A DNA stretch of 64,000 nucleotides from Geitlerinema sp. PCC 9228 (GTDB taxonomy: Bacteria > Cyanobacteriota > Cyanobacteriia > Cyanobacteriales > PCC-9228). Of this stretch, positions 9,177 through 16,864 are shown piece by piece. The number at the start of each line of letters is the position of its first letter. Positions within the stretch are counted from its first letter, which is position 1. The position numbers were made by a program, and so were the translations under genes. The notes beneath the pieces were generated by a model. The model was not told the origin of the DNA. It made no database searches and saw nothing but the letters and a program-made list of their open reading frames with translations. The stretch is taken from NCBI RefSeq assembly GCF_001870905.1, contig NZ_LNDC01000095.1, positions 1 through 64,000 on the forward strand, written 5' to 3'.

Positions 9177-9851
9177 CTACAAAAAAAATTCGGTGTAGGG
9201 AGCTGAACTACGCACGGTGTCTTTATCTACCGCTGCTAAAATGCGGTTGTTGGCTTTATCCGAGGTCAAACACTCGCAAATCAGTTGTGCCACATCTGCC
9301 CGGGTAATGGTGCCAGCCACGGAAGAATCTTCGGTGAGAATGCCGTTGCCGGTGGGTGGTTCTGATTTTAAACCGCCGGGGCGAATAACTGTATAAGTGA
9401 GACCGCTGGTGGCTAAATATTGTTCGGCTTGTTCTTTTTCTGCCAAAACTGGACCCAAAACGTCTAATGTTTGCTGGTTTAAGGCTTTGGCACTGTCGGC
9501 GGTACCGATGGAAGAAACCAGAATAAATTTTTTGACGCCTACTTGTTTGGCGACATCGATTAAATATTTGTTGCCCAAAAAGTCGGCACGGGTGCCACCA
9601 TCTTTGGGCAAACCACCGATGGTGCTGATAACTGCAGGAATGGGTTCTGGTTGCATGGCTGCTTCCACAGCTTGAATTTCCAAGGCATCCCCCATTACTA
9701 CCGTAGCGCCTAATTTTTCTAAGGCGTTGCGGGCATCGGGCGATCGCAACATGGCTTTAACGGGTTTGCCTTGAGAAGCTAGCAATGAGGCTACTTCCCA
9801 ACCTACGCCTCGACTGGCACCTGCTAAAAAGATCGTAGCTGTATCTGGCAT
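9177..9851 (-). CDS. Atypical SDR (NAD(P)-binding, NmrA-like) protein
   Basis: This 224-residue Rossmann-fold protein has the dinucleotide motif GASRGVG at residues 11-17. It lacks the YxxxK catalytic pair of classical short-chain dehydrogenases, which places it among the atypical SDRs. Other features are the basic AMLRSPDARNALE stretch after the second strand, VISTIGG and FILVSSIGTA, and the late VIRPGGL motif. Related proteins in cyanobacteria and plastids bind NADP(H); some act in redox sensing or in assembly of photosynthetic complexes. No substrate can be assigned. The ATG start and length are typical. It is transcribed towards the membrane-protein gene at 8745. Confidence 0.85.
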   Translation of the reverse strand: MPDTATIFLAGASRGVGWEVASLLASQGKPVKAMLRSPDARNALEKLGATVVMGDALEIQAVEAAMQPEPIPAVISTIGGLPKDGGTRADFLGNKYLIDVAKQVGVKKFILVSSIGTADSAKALNQQTLDVLGPVLAEKEQAEQYLATSGLTYTVIRPGGLKSEPPTGNGILTEDSSVAGTITRADVAQLICECLTSDKANNRILAAVDKDTVRSSAPYTEFFL

Positions 9852-10347
9852 AGATAGAACCTATAGAACGGAAAATCAAAGTCTGGTGAAGCAATCGCTA
9901 TCAACCCCCCATTTTGGGGATGGTTACGGTCAGTTTGATTGAAAAGCGATCGCTTGTCCACCAGTAAATTGTTAACTTTTGCAACAAAAGGGTGGCACCG
10001 GGCAAAAACTATGCTATTTTAGGATTATAGACACCAAGGATATATGAAAAAAGCGAAAACCATTGTTGGCTTTAGACAAGGTGTCGTCGGTCTAAGAGCC
10101 AGTCGCTGTCTGAAGTATTCCTAGGTAATTGAACCTGGGATGCTAGCCAGAAAAGCTGACAGCGATCGCTGTAAACCCTCGTTGTATTTCTCTACTGTAA
10201 ATTCCATTTTCGGATTTAGCAACGTTTCCATTTTTGGTTTCACAAATAAATAACATCCGTAAAAGCCTAGCTGCCCCGACGGCTAGGCTTGCGTGTGAGA
10301 AGCGATCGCTGGATAATACAAAAAACTTTCACACCAACCATGCAATC
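9852..10347. other. Intergenic region upstream of the Dnd-type cassette
   Basis: The first part should hold the promoter of the minus-strand SDR gene. Around 10044 there is a 25-codon frame (ATGAAAAAAGCG, with AAGGA 5-9 bases upstream) ending at TAG; it matches nothing I know. A hairpin lies at 10263-10290. A TTG-initiated extension of the helicase would begin at 10234, but it would be translated through that hairpin and the added residues look non-conserved. No structured RNA could be named with confidence. Confidence 0.4.
10263..10290 (+). repeat. 9-bp stem hairpin in the helicase leader
   Basis: AAGCCTAGC (10263-10271) pairs exactly with GCTAGGCTT (10282-10290) around a 10-base loop. It lies about 60 bases upstream of the preferred helicase ATG. 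No T-tract follows, so it is more likely a leader structure, attenuator or protein site than a simple terminator. Confidence 0.5.
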
Positions 10348-11742
10348 ATGTCTGGCAACTACTTGGCTTGGGCAACCCCAGGAACCCCACAGATGCCTGC
10401 TTCGCTACAGTTGCGATGGTATCAAGAACAAGCCGTAGCCAATTGGTTTGCCAACCAAGGCAGAGGCACCTTAAAAATGGCCACCGGCAGTGGCAAAACC
10501 ATCACCAGCTTAGCGATCGCTACCCAACTATACCGCAAAATTGGCTTGCAAGCACTCATCGTTCTTTGCCCCTACCGCCACCTCGTCTCCCAATGGGCAA
10601 GGGAAACCGCCAAATTTGGTTTGCGACCCATATTAGCCTTTGAAAGCACCGCCAGCTGGCAACACCAACTATCCACCCAAGTATACAACCTGCGTCGGGG
10701 CAACCAACCTTTCCTCACCGTCATTACCACCAACGCCAGTTTCATCAGAACTGAATTTCAGTCGCTGCTGCGTTATTTTCCCGAAAAAACCTTACTCGTA
10801 GGCGACGAAGCCCATCATTTAGGGGCACCCAAACTCGAAGCCGCCTTGCCGAGAAATCTTGGCTTACGCCTCGCCCTCAGTGCCACCCCAGAACGACATT
10901 TTGACCAGGTGGGTACCCAAACTTTATTAGATTACTTCGGCAAAGTCTTGCAGCCCGAGCTTACCTTAGGCGATGCCATTCGTCAAGGGGCCCTGGCACG
11001 CTACACCTACCATCCCATTTTCATCGAACTCACCGAATCGGAAACCCTGGCTTACGCCAAACTATCGCGACGCATTGGTTGGGCATTGCAAGAAGACGAC
11101 GACTGGGAAAACAACGAAACCCTCACCGTCTTGCTAACCAAAAGAGCCAGATTGGTGGGGGCAGCCGCCAACAAACTCGCTGCCTTGCGAAATTTAATGA
11201 AAACACGCCTGCATACTTCCCATACCCTCTTTTACTGCGGTGATGGTAGCAAAGCCAGCCAGACGCCTTCTGCTGCCACCCGCAACCAACTCCAAAGTGT
11301 CACCAAACTGCTGGGATTGGAATTGGGATATCGCGTGAACACCTATACCGCCGAAACGCCGATTGCCGAAAGGGAAAACCTGCGAAAGCAATTTGAACGC
11401 GGTGAGTTGCAGGGATTGGTTGCCATGCGGTGTTTGGATGAGGGAGTGGATATTCCTGCCATTCAGACCGCCGTCATTTTGGCAAGCAGCAGCAATCCTC
11501 GACAGTTTATCCAGCGACGGGGCAGGATTTTACGCCCTTTTCCAGGTAAAGAGCGAGCTACCTTATTCGACACCATTGTGGTACCACCGGAGTTAGACCG
11601 CGATACTTGGGAGGTGGAACGCAATTTGCTAAAAAAAGAATTAAAAAGATTTATTGAGTTTGCCGATTTGGCTGATAATGCCGGCGAAGCTAGAATCACG
11701 CTGCTACAATTGCAAGAAAAATATGGACTTTTGGATATGTAG
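10348..11742 (+). CDS. DEAD/DEAH superfamily 2 helicase, Dnd-associated restriction type
   Basis: This 464-residue superfamily 2 ATPase has Walker A ATGSGKT at residues 45-51, DEAH at 153-156, SAT at 178-180, and motif VI as QFIQRRGRILRP. It resembles the cyanobacterial proteins named DNA phosphorothioation system restriction enzyme, and a DndD gene lies 0.45 kb downstream. In such systems the helicase acts on DNA lacking the sulfur mark; that role here is inferred. I chose the ATG at 10348. A TTG 38 codons upstream would also be in frame, but it precedes a strong hairpin and adds a low-quality N-terminus. No nuclease domain is obvious, so another subunit or a hidden domain may do the cutting. 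Confidence 0.8.
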   Translation: MSGNYLAWATPGTPQMPASLQLRWYQEQAVANWFANQGRGTLKMATGSGKTITSLAIATQLYRKIGLQALIVLCPYRHLVSQWARETAKFGLRPILAFESTASWQHQLSTQVYNLRRGNQPFLTVITTNASFIRTEFQSLLRYFPEKTLLVGDEAHHLGAPKLEAALPRNLGLRLALSATPERHFDQVGTQTLLDYFGKVLQPELTLGDAIRQGALARYTYHPIFIELTESETLAYAKLSRRIGWALQEDDDWENNETLTVLLTKRARLVGAAANKLAALRNLMKTRLHTSHTLFYCGDGSKASQTPSAATRNQLQSVTKLLGLELGYRVNTYTAETPIAERENLRKQFERGELQGLVAMRCLDEGVDIPAIQTAVILASSSNPRQFIQRRGRILRPFPGKERATLFDTIVVPPELDRDTWEVERNLLKKELKRFIEFADLADNAGEARITLLQLQEKYGLLDM

Positions 11743-11944
11743 CATTATCTGACAAAAAAATAGAGGAAATTTAGAAAAAAAAGTTTATATGGTAGCGCGA
11801 TCGCTAAATTCTACCAGGCAATTTCTCCAAATTGAAGAAACTCTGTAAAATTTTTCCAAAATTCTCCAACGGTAGCTACCATCACAACAGCGACCCAGCG
11901 TACAATAGTATCTATGGCAAAAACAATCGACTGTCAAGCTCGTC

Positions 11945-11950
11945 GGGAGG
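11945..11950 (+). promoter_or_regulatory. Ribosome-binding site deciding a TTG start
   Basis: GGGAGG sits 9 bases before the TTG at 11960. An in-frame TAA lies at 11951-11953 and no ATG is available, so this site argues for the TTG start of the small Dnd-associated protein. Confidence 0.6.
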
Positions 11951-11959
11951 TAAATAGGT

Positions 11960-12196
11960 TTGCGATACTTATCAGGGGCTGTCAAAGCCATATCAACAGC
12001 ATTGGCTGAAAAACGAGCTTCCTACGAAGGCAAGCTAAAACTGGAGGATGTGGAAGAGCCAGTTAACGAAGCATCTCCAGAAGTGCGGGAAATCATTATG
12101 CAGGTTCTGCAGTTGGAAAAAGACAAACTCTACATGAAAACCCCGCGTTTTATTAACGAGGATATTCTCAAAATTGTTAAGGATGTGGTGCAATGA
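11960..12196 (+). CDS. Small protein associated with a DNA-modification (Dnd-type) system
   Basis: This 78-residue charged protein is predicted mostly helical. It has no membrane segment and no metal-binding or nuclease motif. It resembles the short proteins annotated as DNA modification system-associated small protein beside DndD in cyanobacteria. Its stop overlaps the DndD start as ATGA, so the two are almost certainly co-translated. The TTG start is supported by GGGAGG at 11945-11950 and an in-frame stop directly upstream. A 217-nt gap separates it from the helicase. It may be an adaptor or regulator for DndD, but this is inference. Confidence 0.7.
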   Translation: MRYLSGAVKAISTALAEKRASYEGKLKLEDVEEPVNEASPEVREIIMQVLQLEKDKLYMKTPRFINEDILKIVKDVVQ

Positions 12197-14259
12197 AGCT
12201 CGTTTCCATTCAGCTGTGTAATTTTCGTCAGTTCTACGGCAAAACACCTCCCATTTATTTTGCCGTTTCACCCCATCAAAATACAACCATTTTACATGGA
12301 AACAATGGGGCTGGAAAAACCACATTGCTCAATGCATTTACTTGGGTTTTGTACGAAAAATTAAGCGGTGATTTGGAGTTTCCCGACCAATTGGTCAACA
12401 AACGTGCCCTTGCGGAAGGAAAGCCTAGGAAACCAATTGAATGTTGGGTGGCTTTAGAATTCGAACACGATAGCAATCGCTACCAAGCCAAACGGGCATT
12501 TCGAGCTTATAAAAATCCCCAAAGCGATCGTCCAGAAGTGGGAAAAAGCGATCTATTCTTACAAGTAGCGGGCGACGATGGCAAATGGTTAATTCCTACC
12601 CAGCATCCAGAAGACATTTTAGGGCGAATTTTGCCCAGCAGTTTGGTTCCCTATTTCTTTTTCAATGGCGAGCGAATTGAGAAAATTGTTCGCTACGATA
12701 ACAAAAGCGAAATGGCAGAAGCCACCAAGACTTTGTTAGGCATTGAAGTGGTCAACCGTTCCATTCGTCATTTGTTTGAAGTCAAGAAATTATTGGAAAA
12801 CGAACTGGTAGCGATTGGCGATACCCAGACCAAAACCTTGCTAGAAGAGAAAAAGCGATTAGAAACGGAAAAGGAGGAACTTTCCCAGCGGCAAAACGAA
12901 GTTATTCAGGAGTTGGAACATCAAGAAGAAATTAGAAAAACCATTAGCGATCGCTTGTTACAATTAAGTGGTTCGGAAGAATTGCAGCAACTACGACAGC
13001 AACTAGAAACCCAGAAAAAAGAACTGCAAAAACAACTCAGCAACGCCTACGACCAACTCAAAAAAACCATCGCCACCCAAGGCTACGCCGTCTTTCTTTC
13101 CGATAGTATCCAAGAATTTCGCCAACTGATCGAACGTTTGCGGAAAAAAGGAGAACTTCCCACCGGCATCAAACAGCAATTTGTCAAAGATTTATTGCAG
13201 CAAAGTCGTTGTATTTGTGGCAAAGACTTGGATAGCGACAACGAAGCCAGACAGCAAGTAGAATCCTGGATGGATCGTGCCGGTTCTGCCGATATTGAAG
13301 AATCAATTATTCGGATTCGTGCTAAAATCGAGGATATTGACAATTTAGTGCCGGTATTTTGGAATACCGTCGATCGCTTGCAGGGAGATATTCACGATTA
13401 CCGGGAAAAAATCTCCCATTTAGAAACCGAACTGGATACCATTAGCGAAAAATTGCGGGAATATCCCGTAGAAGCCGTACAAAATTTACAGAAACGCCTC
13501 GACGATACCAACAACAAAATTCGCGAGTTAACTTTAGAACAAGGTTCCAACACCCAGCAACTCGAACATTTAACGGAACAATTGGTAACTTTGGAACGGG
13601 ATATTGCCAAACACAAAAGCAAAGAAGTCAAACAAGCTTTAACGCAACGCCGCATTGCTTCTACCCAGGAAGCGGCGGATAGAATGCAGCAAATGCGAAA
13701 CCGTCTGGATACCAATTTTCGCTGGCAATTACAGCAGCGAGTGCAGGAATTATTTTCCCAAATTTCGTTTACGCCTTATATTCCCAAAATTAGCGAAAAA
13801 TACGAACTTACCTTGGTAGAAAATACTGCCGGTAGCGAGGCAACGGTTGCTGCTTCCACAGGAGAACATCAAATTTTATCGCTGGCATTTATTGGAGCAA
13901 TTATTGACCGAGTGCGAGATTGGAGTCGCCGCAATACCATTATGGCTCCCGATAGTAGCACATTTCCGATTGTTATGGATTCGCCGTTTGGCAGTTTGGA
14001 TGAGGTTTACCGACGGCAAATTGCCAAAACCCTGCCGACGCTAGCCAATCAATTGGTGATTTTGGTAACCAAAACCCAGTGGCGGGGAGAGGTGGCTGCG
14101 GAAATTCATCCCTATCTGGGCAAGCAATATGTTTTGGTGTACAATTCTCCTAAGTCTGATTGCGAACAAGATTGGATTGAAGTGAATGGCGATCGCTATC
14201 CGTTGGTCAGAGAAAGTCATAATGGGTTTGAGTATACGGAGATTTTAGAAGTGGATTGA
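12193..14259 (+). CDS. dndD: DNA sulfur modification protein DndD (SMC/Rad50-like ATPase)
   Basis: This 688-residue ATPase resembles the DndD subunit of DNA phosphorothioation systems, where it is thought to nick or structure DNA for sulfur insertion. Walker A GNNGAGKT is at residues 36-43. Two coiled-coil arms (about 195-300 and 370-500) flank a hook region with C340 and C342 (RCICGKDL). The ABC-type signature region STGEHQILSLA lies near 555 and Walker B FPIVMDSPFGSLDE at 591-604. The length and N-terminus (IQLCNFRQFYGK) fit the family. It overlaps the upstream small gene by 4 bases. No dndA, dndB, dndC or dndE is present in the window, so this is an orphan or split locus. Confidence 0.88.
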   Translation: MKLVSIQLCNFRQFYGKTPPIYFAVSPHQNTTILHGNNGAGKTTLLNAFTWVLYEKLSGDLEFPDQLVNKRALAEGKPRKPIECWVALEFEHDSNRYQAKRAFRAYKNPQSDRPEVGKSDLFLQVAGDDGKWLIPTQHPEDILGRILPSSLVPYFFFNGERIEKIVRYDNKSEMAEATKTLLGIEVVNRSIRHLFEVKKLLENELVAIGDTQTKTLLEEKKRLETEKEELSQRQNEVIQELEHQEEIRKTISDRLLQLSGSEELQQLRQQLETQKKELQKQLSNAYDQLKKTIATQGYAVFLSDSIQEFRQLIERLRKKGELPTGIKQQFVKDLLQQSRCICGKDLDSDNEARQQVESWMDRAGSADIEESIIRIRAKIEDIDNLVPVFWNTVDRLQGDIHDYREKISHLETELDTISEKLREYPVEAVQNLQKRLDDTNNKIRELTLEQGSNTQQLEHLTEQLVTLERDIAKHKSKEVKQALTQRRIASTQEAADRMQQMRNRLDTNFRWQLQQRVQELFSQISFTPYIPKISEKYELTLVENTAGSEATVAASTGEHQILSLAFIGAIIDRVRDWSRRNTIMAPDSSTFPIVMDSPFGSLDEVYRRQIAKTLPTLANQLVILVTKTQWRGEVAAEIHPYLGKQYVLVYNSPKSDCEQDWIEVNGDRYPLVRESHNGFEYTEILEVD

Positions 14260-14308
14260 GGAAAATGGCGGTTCGACTTCGCTCACCACACACGGAGAAG
14301 GGGAAAAT

Positions 14309-14545
14309 ATGACCAAAATCCAAGTAACCGTCAAAACAAATGCAAAAAATTCTCAATTATTTCGCAATAGCGATGGGAGTTATATGGCTCGCATTCAATC
14401 TCCGCCTGTGGATGGCAAAGCCAATAAAGAACTTATCAAGTTAATTGGCAAAGAATTTGGCGTTGCGGCTTCTAAAGTGACGATAAAATCCGGTCAGGGA
14501 AGTCGCAGGAAATTGATAGAAATCGATCTGCTAAAATCAAATTGA
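14309..14545 (+). CDS. DUF167 (YggU-like) family protein
   Basis: This 78-residue protein has the compact DUF167 fold. Diagnostic segments are the N-terminal strand IQVTVKTNAK, the central PPVDGKANKELIKLI, and the end VTIKSGQGSRRKLIEI. Its function is not established in any organism I know. The ATG is preceded by the purine-rich GGAGAAGGGG. It lies 49 bases after dndD on the same strand and could be read with it, but DUF167 is widespread and not a Dnd component, so the proximity may be incidental. Confidence 0.88.
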   Translation: MTKIQVTVKTNAKNSQLFRNSDGSYMARIQSPPVDGKANKELIKLIGKEFGVAASKVTIKSGQGSRRKLIEIDLLKSN

Positions 14546-14601
14546 AGCTATTGCGAACCATTATCGTTGCTCGAATCTGAAAGATGTTACGAAAATAGCT
14601 A

Positions 14602-14626
14602 GTAGGGTGGGCATTGCCCACCCTAC
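14602..14626. repeat. Perfect palindrome, 11-bp stem and 3-nt loop
   Basis: GTAGGGTGGGC, ATT, then GCCCACCCTAC. A second perfect copy is at 14792-14816 and a degenerate one at 14982-15006. The GTAGGG start is shared with hairpins at 56674 and 60393. Short palindromes of this kind are dispersed in many cyanobacterial genomes. Here it follows each P450 stop codon and could act as a 3' end structure. Confidence 0.85.
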
Positions 14627-14635
14627 CAAATTTGT

Positions 14636-14773
14636 TTATCCAACTACCTGAAGGCGGAAATGAGGAGAAGGCACAAAAGTAATGCCGCGACGAACCGGTT
14701 GAATCGAGCGATCGCTTGCCAATTTCAATCGATGGTTTGCTAGAATTGTAGCCAAAATCAACTTCATTTCCAT
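14636..14773 (-). pseudogene. P450 C-terminal fragment, tandem copy 1
   Basis: This copy corresponds to residues 421-465 of the adjacent P450 (from MEMKL to LQVVG and TAA). It begins at what is an internal Met of the parent and lacks the heme-binding cysteine, so it cannot encode a working enzyme. The frame is still open. No ribosome-binding site is evident upstream. Confidence 0.85.
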
Positions 14774-14825
14774 TGTCGAAAGAGAATTAGAGTAGGGTGG
14801 GCATTGCCCACCCTACCAAATTTGT

Positions 14826-14963
14826 TTATCCAATCACCTGAAGGCGGAAATGAGGAGAAGGCACAAAAGTAATGCCGCGACGAACCGGTTGAATCGAGCG
14901 ATCGCTTGCCAATTTTCATCGATGGTTTGCTAAAATTGTAGCCCAAACCAACTTCATTTCCAT
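14826..14963 (-). pseudogene. P450 C-terminal fragment, tandem copy 2
   Basis: This second copy of the last 45 P450 codons is interrupted by an in-frame TGA after the residues ANHR, where the parent reads TTG. It shows that the extra copies are not under protein-level selection. Confidence 0.85.
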
Positions 14964-15015
14964 TGTCGAAAGAGAATTAGAGTAGGGTGTGCCCTGCCCA
15001 CCCTACCAAATTTGT

Positions 15016-16413
15016 TTATCCAACTACCTGAAGGCGGAAATGAGGAGAAGGCACAAAAGTAATACCGCGACGAACCGGTTGAATCGAGCGATCGCTTGCC
15101 AATTTCAATCGATGGTTTGCTAGAATTGTAGCCAGAACCAACTTCATTTCCATTGTCGAAAGAGCTGCCCCAATACAACCGTGACTGCCGCGACCAAAAG
15201 GAAAATATTCGTAGGCAGAAATCTTATTTTCCAAAAAACGTTCCGGCAAAAATTTCTCGGGATGGGAATAGGTTTGTTGGCGGCGATGGGCTAAATAAAT
15301 ACAAGGAACGAGAACCGTTTCTGGCGGTATTTCGTATTTATCCAATTGTACCGTTTCTTTGACCCAACGGGGTTGAGAAATTAAAGCAATGGGATACAAA
15401 CGCAGGGTTTCCTTCACCACCGCATCCAGATAGGAAAGCTGGCAAATATCTGTTGGATGGGGATTTTTCCCCAAACCGTCAATTTCCTGTTGCAGTTGTT
15501 CCCAAACTCGCTTATCCTGATGAATGCAATACAACGCCCACGCTAAAGCCGACGCTGTGGTATCGTGACCGAGAAATAGCAACGTGAGCAATTGGTCTCG
15601 CAACCAGCGATCGCTTTTAGAATAGCCATCTTCATCCGTTACCGATAGTAGCAGCGAAAGCACATCTTGGCAATCGGCACTCCCCTGCCGCCGACGCTGC
15701 CGAATCTCCGCATAAATTAAATCGTCAATTTCCCGTTGCTGCTGCAAAAAATTTCCCCACGGACTCCAACTGCCCAAATCCCGCTGTAAAATTGGAAAAA
15801 AGAACTGGATGGAATACAGGGAAGAATTCACCCGATCCAAAAACGGTTCCACCAGAGAATTGAGCTTTTCGTGGCGAAATCCTGTTTTTACCCCAAAAAT
15901 GACCTGAAGAATTACTTCCAAAGCAATTTGGGACATTTCTGGGCGGACAGAAAGAACTTTTCCGGGCGACCACGATTGGGTAATTTGACGGGTAATTTCT
16001 ACAATCGCTTCCCCCCAGACTTGCAAACTTTCCCCATGCAGGGGTGGCATCAACAGCTTGCGAGTTTCTGTATGTTCGTTGCCATCCTGCATTACCAGAG
16101 ATTGGCTACCCACCAGGGGTTGGAAAGGGTGGGTAACCTTGCCGAAAGCCATTTTATCCGCAAATGTCGTACAAATGGCTTGAATGTATTTGGGATGGCT
16201 GCAAAAAATAACGGGGGGCGATTTGACTCCCAGAACCCGCAACGTAAAAATATCGCCGTACCGATGGGCACAAGCATCGAGAAAGCCCATGGGCTGGGAA
16301 ATAATTTTATAGGTTTGCCACCAAGAAGAAGCCGTATGACTGGGAGGGCGTTTGCTATTTTTCCAGGTGGGAGAATTAAGTCTTTTCGGTTGCACGAGCG
16401 ATCGCATAATCAC
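15016..16413 (-). CDS. Cytochrome P450, CYP110-like
   Basis: This 465-residue heme-thiolate monooxygenase has the I-helix oxygen-activation motif GHDTT at 282-286, ExxR at E335-R338 (KETLR), and the heme loop FGRGSHGCIG with C413 as axial ligand. It resembles cyanobacterial CYP110 enzymes, which oxidise fatty acids, alkanes or terpenoids in different strains. The start is GTG at 16413 (ATG at 16407 is equally possible). It overlaps the end of the SRPBCC gene by about 35 bases, so coupling with that gene and crtQ is likely. Its 3' end is the source of the 190-bp tandem copies. The substrate is unknown; the operon hints at a carotenoid or isoprenoid. Confidence 0.92.
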   Translation of the reverse strand: MIMRSLVQPKRLNSPTWKNSKRPPSHTASSWWQTYKIISQPMGFLDACAHRYGDIFTLRVLGVKSPPVIFCSHPKYIQAICTTFADKMAFGKVTHPFQPLVGSQSLVMQDGNEHTETRKLLMPPLHGESLQVWGEAIVEITRQITQSWSPGKVLSVRPEMSQIALEVILQVIFGVKTGFRHEKLNSLVEPFLDRVNSSLYSIQFFFPILQRDLGSWSPWGNFLQQQREIDDLIYAEIRQRRRQGSADCQDVLSLLLSVTDEDGYSKSDRWLRDQLLTLLFLGHDTTASALAWALYCIHQDKRVWEQLQQEIDGLGKNPHPTDICQLSYLDAVVKETLRLYPIALISQPRWVKETVQLDKYEIPPETVLVPCIYLAHRRQQTYSHPEKFLPERFLENKISAYEYFPFGRGSHGCIGAALSTMEMKLVLATILANHRLKLASDRSIQPVRRGITFVPSPHFRLQVVG

Positions 16414-16825
16414 GAAATCGGTTCAAATCCGCTTGTAAAGTTGATTCCACAAAACGACCCAAAAAGAGATCGTCCATCATTTCGCCAATGGCACCGGGAA
16501 TCGAATAAGATATCGACATCCGCACGATGCTGCTTTCATGGCGGTCGTAAAAACGAATTGCCCCGCGATTGGGCAAACCATCCACCGCTTCCCACTGAAT
16601 GATTTGATGGGGGATTTTTCTGTTAATACGAGAAAGCCAAGTAAACTCCAATCCCATGGAACGGAGTTTCCAGCGGGAGAGTTCGGGATTGTCAGGCAAA
16701 ATTTTGACTGATTCAATCCAGTTCATCCACTGGGGCATTTGTTCCAAATCCGACCACAGTTGCCACACCAAATCGATGCCAACGGGTACTTCTACTTGTA
16801 CGCTATGTTCCAACCAATCACTCAT
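16376..16825 (-). CDS. SRPBCC (START-like/cyclase-dehydrase) protein linked to crtQ
   Basis: This 149-residue protein has a START-like fold with a hydrophobic cavity. Conserved pieces are SDWLEHSVQVEVPV at the start, WSDLEQMPQWMNWIESVK, and a central HQIIQWEAVDGLPNRG. A homologue beside crtQ is usual in cyanobacteria (in Synechocystis, next to slr0940), but its role is unproven; a lipid or pigment-binding chaperone is one idea. I chose the ATG at 16825, which gives the usual family N-terminus, over a TTG at 16858 that adds 11 unlike residues. It lies 39 bases after crtQ and overlaps the P450 start. Confidence 0.88.
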   Translation of the reverse strand: MSDWLEHSVQVEVPVGIDLVWQLWSDLEQMPQWMNWIESVKILPDNPELSRWKLRSMGLEFTWLSRINRKIPHQIIQWEAVDGLPNRGAIRFYDRHESSIVRMSISYSIPGAIGEMMDDLFLGRFVESTLQADLNRFRDYAIARATEKT

Positions 16826-16864
16826 GAAAACTTGCCAAACCTTTGCATTTTCATCCAAAATTGC

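Larger units (their letters stand above)
14601..15164. repeat. Tandem triplication, 190-bp period, of the P450 3' end plus a hairpin
   Basis: Three near-identical units begin at 14601, 14791 and 14981. Each contains a GTAGGGTGGGC-type palindrome, a short spacer, and the last 45 codons of the cytochrome P450 gene in minus orientation. The third unit is the intact gene's own 3' end; homology stops at 15164, where the gene continues with CTGCCCC. Unit 2 carries changes that create a TGA in the P450 frame. Unit 3 has a damaged palindrome (GGGTGTGCCCTGCCCACCC). The exact spacing shows tandem duplication rather than separate insertions. Confidence 0.95.

Noticed and set aside
10234-10347. TTG-initiated N-terminal extension of the helicase
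   Set aside because: The added 38 residues cross a strong hairpin and do not look conserved; the ATG at 10348 is better.
14601-15164. CRISPR-like array
   Set aside because: The 190-bp unit is a continuous duplication of the P450 gene end; there are no short repeats with unique spacers.
15871-16602. 243-codon plus-strand frame
   Set aside because: It is antisense to the P450 and SRPBCC genes, whose motifs are unmistakable.
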